Of a stretch of 64,000 nt of DNA, positions 37,631-50,422 are shown piece after piece. The DNA comes from Oxyruncus cristatus (Eukaryota > Chordata > Aves > Passeriformes > Cotingidae): assembly GCA_013399855.1 (NCBI GenBank), contig VXAY01001313.1, forward strand, positions 1,163,084-1,227,083, read 5' to 3'. The notes beneath the pieces are model-generated. The model ran no database searches. It saw nothing but the letters and a program-made list of their open reading frames with translations, and was not told the DNA's origin. The position numbers were made by a program, and so were the translations under genes. Position 1 is the first letter of the stretch. Every line of letters starts with the position of its first letter.

Positions 37631-40600
37631 TGATTCATTATATTTTGATTGCTTTAATGACATCTTGGTCAAGAATTTAACATGAAGTTTAACAAAAGTA
37701 TCTTTTTTAGATTAAACTGAAATAAACAGTGTCAAATAATAATGTTGCTTCCATTTCCCTGAAATAGCTGTAATCATTAAACACTCTAACAATAATATAC
37801 GTCTACCAGTACTCCAAAACATCTTTATCAGAGTGTTGCTGTGTTTGTCCAAGCTGATGGATATTTAGAAAGGAATAAATAACCAAAATGGTGGTATTAT
37901 GTGTTATATAACTGCTCACCCACACATTATCGTGTTCTGAAAAGCAAAGCTCTGTCTCTTTTTTTTTCTTGCTCGATGTTTCATTTACATCCAACTTTCT
38001 GAAAATGCTTCCATCAACAATTTCGGAATGTGGTCTCCACTGATAATCGTGCAGGTGGCATTAATTTTCTGCCATGTTTCCTGGAGAGCCAGTGGAGATG
38101 GAGTGCACACACAGCAGAAGTGTAATTATGCTGACCTCGGGGAGGTATTCCCCAAGAACAGGTTACTCGGCACAGTGAGCCTGGCAATCACTGTTCAGTT
38201 ACATCCATTAGAACAAGACTCCATTTGCTGTGAATTGACTAACAAACATCCAATGTAATATTCTGTATCTTTAGAGGTTCTTTTCAGTCTGTAATGTTCT
38301 CTGGAGGTGCCATCTCCTGATTATGGCCCCTTACCTTAGTGATTTATCTCTTTTAAGCACGGAGCACTGTTATTTCAGCAACTTTTGTATGAGGCAGATG
38401 CACATATTCTGTCAGATTTCCCATTAAACCACATTTCCATCATTAGGCAGGAAGCTGCAAGTTTGTTATTTCTGTCTAAGTATAAAAGATGTTTTGCATC
38501 TCTGTGTCTGCAAGTGTTGATTGGAAAGTGAAGTGGTGCTATTTGTTTCTTTTTTCTTTAATCTAGAAGGTAACATTAGTAAGTACCTCATGTACTGTGA
38601 TGGGTCAGTACTTGCCACTCAAGAGTTCTTGTTTCATCTATAACTACATCCAGTGAGGTACTACAGGACTCTTAGAAAGAAAGAGATTAAGGTACAGCTG
38701 TATTTTGCCGCTATGAAATATCAATGTGCATTTTAAAAAAAAATTGCATTTTTCTTCAGCTTAGATAATTTCTTTGTTTTGGAATGCACAAATCCCATCT
38801 TCAGTTGGCTTTCTCACTTGCGTGGGCACTTGGGCAGTATGGCTTTGTCCAAGCATTTACAAGCAATATTTTGTGATATCACTTAAACCTTTTCTCATCT
38901 TTGCCCTAATGGAAGGTTATCCATTTCACGTGCTAGGACCTTAGTCAGACTTCAGGTATAAATTACAGTGCCGTCCATAATAACTGTAAAATTCAGTGCC
39001 ATTTCTTCTCCAGTTCAGAGCTTCTAGATTCTTCCATGGCAAGAAATATGTCCAGAATGCATCATTTTTCTTCAGTGATTCCAGTTTAGCTGGTAATGTA
39101 TCAGTCCTGTCTTGTCTTTCCTGAATTTCTGACTGTGCTCCATGAGCAGCAGTGACTGAAAATCTGTTGGAAGAAACAATTAAGTCTTTGACGAACCCTA
39201 GAATCCCAATTCTAAATAAACAATGAGAACACAGACCTACTTGTGACCTGGATTTCTTCACTTTTGTTTTACTATGTGACAACACTCATTTCACCCCCAG
39301 GGTGTACCAGGACATTAAGGTACTTCTGCTGCTGCCTCTTCACTCTACCAGGCTTTTGTATTAACATAAAGATACCACTGCTCTCAGATTAATCTTGTTT
39401 TCTGACTAGAAAGACACAAACTCCCTACAGCTTGGACTGAAATGGACTTAATTAGACTAACTTGGATATAATGCTGAAGGAATACACAATTTTCCATAAT
39501 GAGCACCACTTTTTTTTGCCTTGCTTACTCCTGAAAATCAACTAGCTTAGATACTTATGTCGCTGTTTCCAAAACACAGTATAGCAAATCTTGAATCACT
39601 GAACTTAAATGTGACCAGAAAACGATGACTGATTTAATGGACATCCCCTCAGTGTTGAAATATTCGTCCGACTTTTCTGTGTACCAGCTCGAATGACCTT
39701 TTCAGAATTCCCTGACCTGTGTGTCAGCAAACACAATGCATCTGCCCCAAGCATATGTTTTCCAGGCAGAGACAAACAGACTCATTATCAGGATGATCTC
39801 TCTACTGTTCAGATTTTAGGTTTATTACAGATCTTTAAATTCACTGAGTTAGAACTACAATCTGTTTCCACCTTCTAAACCTCAAAATAATATTTTTCTC
39901 GTGGTTTATATTAGCAAAGAATGTAGACTTGTTCCTAGAAGAGAAACCACATCATTAAAGTTCTCCATTTGTGCAAGGTTGGTGGCACAAATAATTTGGG
40001 ATAAAATCGAAGTGGTTTCCTAGATGGGTCATTGTTCTTAATGGTCTGTTTCATCTTTACTTAGGAATTCTCATTACAAGGCAAATGGAGCAGTCTGATG
40101 GTCAAAACCAGACTCTTTAAGTGCTAAAACTTGTCAGATTATAATTTCTTTCAAAATGATGTGCAATATTAATGCCTTACACTTAATGATATGTAGGCAA
40201 ATATATACATTTTAAAAAAGTATAAATTTCATCAATTTTGGAAAAATACTGACATGTTTTTCACAGAAAGTATCCACTTCCAAAGAAATACAGTTTACAT
40301 AAACAGTCCTCAAAAAGCTTTGTTGGAACTTCTCCAGAAGGGCAAAGTACATATTTAATAACACAATAAGAAAGTGAGAGAATAATGCATTAAAAAAATC
40401 AAATTCCCCTTTTCTCCTGTACCTTTCTTCACCTACAAGTCATCAACCTGACTTCTCAGGAAATATCTGAAAGCGCTATGCAGTCAAACTGCTGAGCTGC
40501 ATATGAAACTCAGTAAATAGTCTTGATAGTCTCCACTCATGCTGTATAGAATATGTAACACAAATCCTTAGCAAATCTTGCCTTAATTGAACAGAGAAAA

Positions 40601-41439
40601 AATTACAATGCTAAAGGACAATTAAAGTATTCCTATAGTGGCTTGTATTTATGACACAGTGAATCTATTGGTGTCCCTCATAATTCTTCTGCTTCACTCT
40701 GCCTTGGATTTTATCTAATTTAAATCTAAATGTAACAACATAACATTTACATATCTGTACTTCAAACATAAGTACGTATAAACATTGTCCTTGATCGTTT
40801 TTCAGGAAGGATTTCTCAGTCTCTGGGGTATGATTACACTCTGTAGTGCATGTCAGTTAAATTTGTCAAATCTCGAGAACAATGGCAACATCCCTATTCA
40901 TGTCTCATTGCAAGTCCTGGATGGAAATAAACATTTTCTGCAGCTTAGCTCCCAGGAATCCGAGATCTGCCCTGGCACGTATAAATTGTTACAGTGAAGT
41001 CGTATGTTATAACTTCAGAAACAGTGACTGCACCCATTGCAGGCACAGCTGCTGTGTGTTGGGGGGCTCTGCTGTGGGCACCAACCACTGCAGGATCCTG
41101 ATGACGAAGTACAGGAAGGAAACAGCCCCTCCCAAGAGCTTTTCAGAGCCTGCGCTCCTCCAGGGTGCATTTCCAAGCAGCTCTGTCCTTTCCTTGGCAG
41201 CAGAGCCTGCAGGGATCAGCTCCTCCCACTGGGGCTGCCCCGTGCAGCACCTCGCTCTGTAAAGCAAACAGACCTCCCTCACCTGCGATTTGCTTCTCTG
41301 CTTTCCCTTTGGCCAAGGTCAAACACAATGATTTGATGAGTGTAGGACATGCTGCTGGCTTGCTTCTCACACAGCTGATGGCAACCATTTAATTAGAAGG
41401 CCTCTGTCTTAGATCAGCGCAGCAAGGGTTATAATCCCA

Positions 41440-41610
41440 TACTTTGTAAGTCCATTGCTAACAAAGGGTTTACAAAGGTCTCCATCTTTCCGACAAATTT
41501 CCTGCCCCCAGGCCGCTAAAAATGCTATCAGTCTGCCAATAAATTCACTTCTCTCTGCATTTTCATTATTCTTTGCTGTTATTTTTAAGACATTTAAAGA
41601 GCTCAAGCCT
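41440..41610. promoter_or_regulatory. Possible enhancer-like segment with TCF/LEF-like motifs
   Basis: CTTTGTA at 41442-41448 (complement TACAAAG), AACAAAGG at 41460-41467 and TACAAAGG at 41471-41478 give three TCF/LEF or SOX-like cores within 37 bp, two of them 11 bp apart (one helical turn) on the same strand. The following AT-rich run without microsatellites is of the kind seen in vertebrate conserved non-coding elements. Function is inferred from motifs alone. Confidence 0.25.
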
Positions 41611-42789
41611 TCAGTGGGAGTGCTTCTTTGTATTTTATTTTTTTTTTTTATTTCGTTGTAGTTGAAAAAATGAATAGCTTTAAGGCAGATGTCTTCAATA
41701 TCTTGTGATTAAAAATGTGACCTCTAGGAAATAGCTTGTGCTATTTTTTCCCAGACTTCATTCAGTTACTGCAAAGATCACATACTGCACTTAAAGAAAA
41801 GGTTAACTGCCCGAGACATGTCACCTATTTACCTATGACTCACGATAATCCTGAGACTTCACTATGAAAGTGTTTCTGCTACAGATCCCAAGTGGAATTT
41901 ATTTTATACAGGGTCTGAGAGTGTGTCTTGGTAATGGGTATATTTTTTTTTTTAGACAGTTAATAATTTTCATGTTTGTGCAGTTTTTAGTTCAAACTGG
42001 GATTGGAAATAGAACTGCTGTGATGCACAGAATGCCACTTCAATCTTGCAGTTCCAGGGTGTAGCAGGTAGTCATATTTAGCACTTAGAGTGTGCACCAT
42101 GAGGTGTGCTTCCTTTTTATTGAGTCTCTCCTCGGCCTGCAGAGCTTGTGATCTGCTGGAACAGGTCACATGGGCTGGGAAGCCTGTTCCTTCTGCCCTA
42201 TTGAACATGTGTCTGAAAACTGAAGGCAGTGCTGCTGTTAGTCCTCATAACTGGGGAGAGCCTGTGGAGAAGAGACAAACCTGTGCAGAAGACCATTTCT
42301 TTGTCTTATGTGAAATAATTTCTGGAAAAGAAATAGCAGCAGAGGACAAACGCTCCAGCTGTTCAACCCGCCCCATCTTCTCTCTGTGATGCTGCTTTTT
42401 ACAATTGTGTTTAGCCAAAGTATGTTCACCCACATAGAATGGGAAAACTGAATTACAGGTGCCTGTCTATTTTCTGCGTGTCCAGGAGCAAGATGTGTAA
42501 CTCTGCAGACAAAACCTAAGCAGCTCAGAGAGAGCCCACAAACCCAGTTCCTAATGCCCAAAGAGTTCTGAGGTCAGAAGGAAAGGTCTTGTCGAGTTTT
42601 CTGCTTACAGATTTGAGTAGTCATCAGGCAGACATTCTGGGGGCTCATTTTGGGTTGTGCATTGAAAGTCTTCAGCTATTTTTGATTTGTATGTAAATGC
42701 TCCTTTTTGAATCTGCCCCTGAGTCACATTTGGGAACTTGAACAGAATGAGCACTGCCTGTATTCAATACCTGGCAGTAACTTAGCACT

Positions 42790-42895
42790 TCCTATGCAAG
42801 AACATTCTAGTGCTTTGCAAACATTAATTACATTTTACAGACCCTCTGAGAAAAGACAGAAAGCTAACACTGGTTTTGGAAGACATGCTGATTTT
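42790..42895 (+). repeat. Possible ancient SINE relic (MIR-like)
   Basis: CTAGTGCTTTGCAAACATTA followed by ACATTTTACAGACC and CTGAGAAAAGACAGAAAG resembles, in order, the boxes of old amniote MIR-type SINEs (GCTTTACAAACATTA, CATTTTACAGATG, GAAACTGAGGCACAGA). It is heavily diverged and the ends are not defined. Similarity is judged by eye. Confidence 0.35.
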
Positions 42896-43932
42896 GTTGA
42901 TTGACTGTATGCTGAAAGAAGTATAAAATCAACCTTTATGTTGCCCAAATATATAAATGATGTAAAGTTAAAAGAAAAAGCAGCAAGATTCCAAACCCTG
43001 CTGCTTCAGTGCCAGAGAAGAAGAAATGAAAATCAGTTTGTGTGTAGAAAGGAGTACTTTGATAACTGGGAATATCACTGTACATATGCTACCCGACGGG
43101 TCTCTTTTTTTCACAGTATATATGACACTGTTTTGTCTAATTATCCCTGACATTTCTTTTGAGCATTATTTTTGTTTTGTATATATAGATTGGAGAAGAA
43201 AGGTCTGCCAGTCTCTGGGAATCATGTTTAATTCAGAATAACTATTAGCCCTTTGATGGATAGAAAGAATATTTAAACCACAGGTACAGAGCAGCAAATA
43301 AAATAAGGAGGTAAAGAAAAGCAATGCAATTAATGTGCTCAGCATACCAAGTACAGATCCATGTCCCCATGTTCAGTAATTGTCTGAGAGAAAGAAATAC
43401 TGCAGTGGGATAATGGCCAGCATGAAGGAAAAGAGCAAGCTTGTGGGAATCCCTCAGGGAAGTGTGAGACATCATAAGATGTTATCCAAAGCCATTCTCA
43501 TAGCCATCCTCCATTCAGTTCGTGGCGTGGAAGTTGATACTCCACATCCTCCCACACTTCCCTGTAAGCCTGTGCCTGAAGCAGCTCATTCCTTGCTGGC
43601 TGCTGTGATCCCCGTTACCAACCTGTGCAAGCGAGAGATACTTTGATCTTTAGTTTCTAAACACAACAGAAAAATTGACAGATGTTGTTAAGGCAGAAAC
43701 AGCTTTTAAATTACGTGTCTGTTTAGTCGTTCTTTTACTATAGTCCCTTTTGCAACACATTGTTCTCTTATTATAGCTTAGACATTTCTTCTAATGATAA
43801 TTGAATCCTTTTTGGTTTTCAACACCTGTGCAAAGGATGTGGTTACTAATTTGGAATAAAAGTCAAGCCGCTGGAAAACATCTCACTTGAGGTTAGATCC
43901 ATGTTGTGTTTTAACAGAAAGAAACAGCCCTG

Positions 43933-44055
43933 TGTACTATGATTTTTTACTTTAAAAAGATATTAGAGAGCTAATGTACTATGATTTTACTCATTTAATT
44001 AGAGATGGAATAATGCATTGAACCAAGTAAAATCAGTAAACTAAATCAGTAAAAC
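43933..44055 (+). repeat. Cluster of short local duplications
   Basis: A 14-bp sequence TGTACTATGATTTT occurs at 43933-43946 and 43975-43988 (42 bp apart). A 13-bp near-tandem AAATCAGTAAA(C/A)(T/C) occurs at 44030-44042 and 44043-44055. They look like replication-slippage duplications in AT-rich DNA. Confidence 0.75.
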
Positions 44056-44539
44056 AGTTACTTCAGATGGTACAAGCAACAGTGTAACACAGCAGGTGAT
44101 CAGTCTGAATTATGAGTCTGACAAACAAAAAGATGTTTGAGTTGGTGGTGGAATGAGAAGGGTATAAGAGAAATGGTATTTTTGCTCAGTTTGTGACCAT
44201 AATTTTTTTGGGTGCAAGAAAGGGTGACTAAGCTCTGGTCGGGCCAAAAAGATATGTGTGTGGCATTGGGCAACAGTCTGTGGAACACTTGTTGTGTACC
44301 GGGAAATATGATAGTGGTCAAAGCTGAACAATGTACTCGTGTTGGTCTGATTCCTGGTAATTCCTGCATGACACTCAGATAGAGTGGTTGTGAGGCTGAG
44401 AGTGCAAATCAGGGGTTCTACCTGTTGTGCTCTCTATTGTCGAGGCACAAAACTTAGCCATAGTTTTCCCGAAGTCAAAGCAGGCGGGGGATATCTGCGT
44501 GTTCTACAGAACAGCAGTCTTTCCCAGCTTATTTGTAAG

Positions 44540-44705
44540 GCTGGAGATGATAATTAATGAAGAGAGTAACACTGAATTTTAATTGGGCTGTAATTATAAC
44601 ACTGCAATTTATATAGTGAGACTTTCGAGACTGTTCAGCCCCTACAGCGTTTTGTTCCTCAGCTAAATCTGGCTCTAAAAGTTAGAGGGAGATAAATAAT
44701 TGGTT
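44540..44705. promoter_or_regulatory. Possible enhancer-like segment with homeodomain motifs
   Basis: TAATTA at 44551-44556 and 44591-44596, TTTAATTG around 44578-44584 and AATAATTGG near 44697-44704 give four homeodomain-type cores within 160 bp. They lie in otherwise non-repetitive sequence with a CpG-containing centre (TTTCGAGA, ACAGCGTT). Such density is typical of developmental conserved non-coding elements, but AT-rich DNA also gives these cores by chance. Confidence 0.25.
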
Positions 44706-44734
44706 CTGAAACATACTTGTCATAAGTGGGTCGA

Positions 44735-44750
44735 GTGTATGTGTGTGTGT
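44735..44750 (+). repeat. Short (GT)n microsatellite
   Basis: GT-rich dinucleotide run with one TA interruption and five perfect terminal units. Confidence 0.9.
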
Positions 44751-44900
44751 GTAGGCACCATTTATCATAATTTACATGGAGGAAGCACCTCTGTGTCAGA
44801 TCTGATAGACTGGAGACCAGACAATATCGTGCATTTGCTAATAAGCAGGCAGAACTGATGCTGGAGCAGTACTGGGTTTATCAGAAGTCAGGAGACATAC

Positions 44901-45038
44901 CAGCTGGATCCAGTACGTGCCCTGAGACTCATGGGGAATCTAAATATGACCCCCAAAATTGCCAAAAATACGAGTGGGATAGGTGCAGGGATTCCCTTTT
45001 CTGAAATGTTACAAACTCCATCTAAGGGAAACTTCAGA
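44901..45038 (-). other. Candidate minus-strand exon (138 bp), membrane-like frame
   Basis: On the minus strand a strong acceptor (CTCTCTCTTGGCTACTCTGAG then TTCCTGCAG) is followed by 138 bp and a donor CAGCTG|GTATGT. The length is divisible by three and one frame is open with the same entry and exit phase (45 full codons). It contains the hydrophobic run IPAPIPLVFLAILGVIFRF followed by basic residues (MSLRARTG), which resembles a single membrane segment with a positive flank. No family is recognised. The frame continues upstream to an ATG at 45073 and meets a stop shortly after the donor. It could equally be a pseudo-exon. Confidence 0.18.
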
Positions 45039-47249
45039 CTGCAGGAACTCAGAGTAGCCAAGAGAGAGAGCAATGGAGTTGATGTGGTTCTGTAGAGAGT
45101 GATCTTCTTAATTGGGCTTTAGATGTCAAGAAACTGTAGGTCAAATCTCTTCACCCCACGTGGATTTTTGTGTTAGCATCATGAACTGTGCTGAATTTTT
45201 ACTGTTGCAAAAAAGTATCAGAACTTATGGATGGGAAAATCTCAAAAATGTCCACTGCTGGGCTGGCTCAAGAGACAAGATGCTTATTTCAAATATGTGA
45301 CCATTTGAAGATCTTGATCTCAACTTCTCTTGTGAGATCTATAATTTTTCTTGCTTCCAGCTGGGCTAGAAATGTTAGAAGGGCAGATTTTCCTGTGGTG
45401 TGGAAGAAAGATGTAAGAATTGTGCTACTGCTTGCTCCTATCATTATTTGTTGAATTCCATCTGCAAATGCTGCTTTTCCTCAAGTAAAAGTAGTCTCTA
45501 GGATGCAAAATCAAAAGATGACCAGCTGGTCACCGTAGGGGTCAGCATTAAGGATTCCTGCAGGAGGAAGGTGCAAACAATTACCTGTCCTTAAGAAGAA
45601 AAAATCCCAAGAAAAATAATAATAGCAAAATCCATAATCCAAGTTGAATTATGAAATGAGTCAGGTCCAGAAGGCTGTAAAGACCCCTGCCTTCATCTAG
45701 CTCATTATCAGGCCTCCCATCTCCCACAGGAAATTTCTCTTGTTTACTGAGGTTTCAACCCTGAGATTACAAATAATGGAGAAAAGTAAATACCTAAGTA
45801 TGTTGGAGCAGGCTTTCAAACCTGAGATCGTAGGAGCATGTTGAGTAGCTGGAATCCCACCACTGCATTTTGATCTTTGGAAGCAGTTTGGAAAAATACC
45901 TGTTAGGAATGGAATAATGGATATGCCTCTGGAGAGACCTGAACTAGTTAAATTACAAAGGATGTTGCCAGACCTACTTTTCTGTAGTTTGTGCCTAATC
46001 ATAGGCTGTATTTTAGAGGGGACCACTGTTTTCCATCAGCACTTGATAATGAAGGAATTTCTGATTGGATGTGTCTGGAAAATGTGGTGGTCTAATTTGG
46101 GGAAGATCTCGAAAGGAGTGAGGAGAAGAAGGAAATACCTACGAATGCCTCAAGGTTAATAAAAGAAGTGTAGCTTAACGCTGTTGTCCTGATAGAAATA
46201 CAAGAAACCTTCCTGAAAGCCCTCCCTCTGTCTTCATTCAGGCACACAGACCTTCACTGCTAATCCTGCATTAGCTACTTCGGCTTCATACGGAGGAATA
46301 TCCCATTAGGAATCTTTGCTTATACCAAAGGATGAAGTTTTGGACACACGGAAAACAATATAAGTGGCCATTGTAACTGTTATTTTGTACAGTTGCTCTC
46401 ATAGAAACTAATCACTTCAGTGTAATGTGGAAATCAGAGGCATTTTTTCTGTGCAAGAGTTGAAAATATCTGAAGTGACTGACATTTGGTGAAAGGAAAA
46501 AAGAACAGAACACGAATCTCTCAGAGCTGGAGCTTTCCTCTCAATAAAGTGGAGAGTTTTTAGAAAAGAAAAACATGTTTCTTTAGCGATGCTTGATTAT
46601 GATTTCAGTAATTGTAAGCTGGCAGAGGGGGGTTGATGTATATTGTTTTGTCTGGGAAGGGGTTCTGCCTTTTCTATACCCACAACAACGAAATTGACAA
46701 TTTTCTCAATTTACCATGGAGAACTTAATGAATTCAAACTGCACAAACATGCCGTTTCCAACAAAGACTTGTGTTTTTTTCCTTTGGTTCACGGTGTCAT
46801 GAAGCTATCTCTATTCTGGAAACTATCAAGGCTATGCAATTTGGCTGCTGATAGAAAAATTTCCCTTCGTTATGTTTCTTTTCTCTCATGTAGAAGCATT
46901 TAAGTTATTGAAATTAGTAAGAATGCTGGCGTTTGTTTCTTCAGAGGTATCAGTTAGCAACAATTCAGTTTGCAACTGCCAGTCATGTTTAGCCAAGCAA
47001 GTGAGCAAGCGAGCCAAGAAAACAAAATTGTGGTTGCCTGTGCTGACTGGTTAACATACACAGCTAGAAGGAACAGCTCGTGATCAGAAAAGAGATTTAC
47101 TTAACCAGACCACGCTCCATGACCAGTTCTCATTTGTGTTCTTGTTACAATTGCTATTCTTTCCACTTCTGTAGGAATTAGTCAGGCATGGACCCTCTGA
47201 TATCTAGATGGTTTTCCACCAAAAGAAAAAGCTTAATTAGGCTGCAAGT

Positions 47250-47267
47250 AGCAGCAGCAGCAGCAGC
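47250..47267 (+). repeat. (AGC)6 microsatellite
   Basis: Six perfect AGC units in non-coding context; no extended open frame of interest crosses it. Confidence 0.95.
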
Positions 47268-50200
47268 GTGTATTCCACAGTGCTCCACAGCAAGTGACAC
47301 AGTGTCTTGAACAACTCTGAGGCTCTAGATCAAAATTAGGACAAATTTGAGCTGACCCTCTCTCTTATGATGACTGTAAGCACTTAACAAGTACACACTG
47401 TCTAGCCAAGTTTACCACATTCTCTCTTACTAGGACTTTCTGTAATGATATCCAAGAATTGGACTAGGTTGGATACTCTGAACTCAGGTAGTCCTGGGAA
47501 AAGCATCAGCTCACTGGAACGCAGATTCAAGTGCCCTAGGACAGGCCATATGGCTAAATACAGATGGATTCAGGGATGCACTGAGTCTGTAGACTCAGTC
47601 CGGAGATTAAAACCTTGATTGTCATGATAAAACAAGATAACAGGATTAGTGGGTGATATTATTAAGACGTCCAAAAATGCTGGTTGCAGGTGGTGTAAAA
47701 TCAGGCCTTAAAAAGTGTTTTGCTATGATTGAGTTTGACTGATTAGGGTAAAGACCCTTTTTACAGAGGTAAAGCTGGGACAGGAGAGAGCAGTGTGATT
47801 TGGAGTTGTGTAGTAGATGTTTGATGTCATACCACTGCTAGCATGACCTCAAACTATAAGCTCTCCGTATCTCCCTGTCTTTGATCACCTCTATCATAAA
47901 AAGGCCAAAATGTTGTATTATTAAAGTCTACAACGCTTGTAACCATAGGTATACGGATACTTGTAAGCAATAACCATTTTGGTTATTGCAAATTAATACT
48001 GAATACATTTCAAAATGCATATGCATTGTAAGTATAGCATGTATATGCATATATGAAACATCTACTAATCAGCTTTACTTGTTAGGGTCTGTGGTTTTAG
48101 GATGTTTCCTAATGTTGCTTCTTAGTCTTTAAAATTCTACAACAATTTATTGGACAATTATAGTCATCTTTGGCTAGTTTAATGAACATAGCCCATATGG
48201 AGAATCTAATATGCTGCACATTCATGCAGGAAAGAAAGCCAGCAGTAAAACCCAGTACCATGGTAACTTTCTAGCCACAGAAGATCAGCAGGAATTTTCC
48301 AGGATTTTCTAGAGGAAAAAAATCTACTTATGACAGTGAGAATTGTTCTGTTTATTACCTACAGATGTAATTTCTTCCTAAATTACTGGCCTTGTCTGAA
48401 AGGATTATTTATTTTTTTTGGCAACAGGTCTATGGGAAAGTGATAGTCCACTTACTCTTACTAAAACAGTGTCATGGAATACTGGATTTAGTTTAGTGTG
48501 CAAACTTAAATAAAATGGGGATTAATCTCTACTATTTTAGTGACAATATTTTAGACATCTTTCCTTTTACTGTTACCTTCGCTAGAAAATATAGTGGTGT
48601 CAATTTATTGGGGGCTTTGGTACCTTTAAGAAAAGTTCTTATAGAAATGCAAGTAAGGAGGGCTTAGACATAGGTATTGTTTTATAATAGATTATATGTT
48701 CATATACTGAAGCTACTCTATAACTCAAAAGATTGTATTGACTGTTAGTTTGGAAATTAGAAAAGTTTCCTGTTTCTTGAATTGTTCAGATTGCTATCAT
48801 GAGGATTTGGTGTGGGGTTTTTTTATTTTTATTTTTTAATTTCTATTGGTTTTGTAATGAAGTGCAAGATTAATTTGCAGTAAATACTTGACAGTAGTAA
48901 TAAGAGCTGATACTGGCTTGTCATAGATGTAAAGAAATGATTTGTGTTTCTAGAATTGGAGATCTTTATATGCAGATCACATACAAGTTTGGAAGTGCTT
49001 GAGAACAGAAATAATAATGTAAAAATGAAAATGTAAAAGAAAAAATTACAAAGACATGCATGGGGTAGATAAATTTTGAAGCTTTCCTCACAGCAATGTT
49101 TTTGTCTGAAGACTTTCTTGCTGTGCCAGGTCATGCTAAAAGTAAAGAAGAATTTAAGTCAAAGCCATGATGGAAAACTGCTTTGATTTTAATAATAAAA
49201 CAATATTAACTTTGCCTTGTTCTGCTGCTGAAAAAGATCCAGAATATCTTATCTGAGTGGCAGGTCAGAATCAAAGTCAGCAAAAGGTTCAAAGGCCACC
49301 TGAAACTCAGTCCAAGCTTACAGTCTGTAAGGCTGTTCCAGATTTCCCAGATCTGACTATGGGAATGTAGGGAGCTTAAGCCTCTTGGATACTCCTGTTT
49401 CATTGGGCGGGCCGATACAATCTGCAAATTAATTAAGGGTATAACCGATTTGGCACTGAATTTTGTGTCCTCACAGGAACACTGTTGGCTTCCAAACAGA
49501 TTGCTTCTGCCCCCAGAAGCTTTGTTTCCAGGTACAGCACAGAAATCAGCATATTTTCTAAGGAAATAATTTTATTTTTGAGTATACTCACATTGAGTTT
49601 GCTATAAAATTCTGGTCTGAGTTAACATTCTTGGAATTCAGTTTAAGATGCTGGTCTTGGCAGAAACTTGTTATGCAAATAATATCCTCCAGATGTGAAG
49701 TCTATTATGGAAAATACTAAAGAATGCATCTCTGTGAGTGCAGCTAGAACATACAAAGTAATCTATGTAATGTCTTTTTATAATAAGAACCATAAAATAG
49801 AAATAAGAATTGTGACAAGAAAATGTACATTATGCTGCTCTCACAAAGCTTTGACCCTGCCCAAATTTTGAACAGGGATTTTTCATGATACTGTTCCTGA
49901 AGTAAATTCCTTGTACAACAGTGTAAATTACTCAGGGTTTGGATTCATCTAGAGAACACATCCACTTCATACTAGGTGGGCACAAGAAATGAGGACAGAC
50001 AGACTTGGACACCCAAGAGTTCATAATGTACCATTGGCTTGGTATTAACCCACAGTGAGTAAGGGAGGTATGAAAACCAAAACCCGAGGAAATATGAATG
50101 AGATCTTCTCTATTTCAAGATCAGTTTTATATAATTGGGAAAGTGAAAAATGAAACTCTAATTATTTGTTTACGCTGAAAGTGCAATATCTCCTTCTGTG

Positions 50201-50403
50201 ACAGATTTTTGTCTTGAAATACAGAAGCAAGAACCCTGAAAATACGTACAGAATTGCAGTCAGCTTTGAAATCTTCAGAGTTCCTATTGCAACATGTGAA
50301 AAATTCAATTTTTTTTTTTTTTTTAGCAAGTATTGTAGTTTAGGAAAACAAATAAAAGTTCTACACTGTAACAGGGCTTAAGCCTCAATCATGCTTCAGG
50401 ATC

Positions 50404-50422
50404 CATGGTGATATGCACCATG
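50404..50422. repeat. Short perfect inverted repeat
   Basis: CATGGTG, a 5-base spacer, then CACCATG. The 7-bp arms are too short to claim a structured RNA. Confidence 0.6.

Larger units (their letters stand above)
34811..41395. other. Non-coding stretch, unique sequence
   Basis: No gene recognised. It holds the small repeats listed separately (35821-35845, 36956-37000, 37595-37630). The segment 38020-38270 is less AT-rich, carries an open frame of 76 codons with no recognised family, and ends in a motif-rich AT segment; it might be a conserved non-coding element. Confidence 0.55.

Noticed and set aside
50404..50422. Palindromic segment as a possible microRNA or structured RNA.
   Set aside because: Seven-base arms are far too short for a microRNA hairpin and no longer complementarity was found around it.
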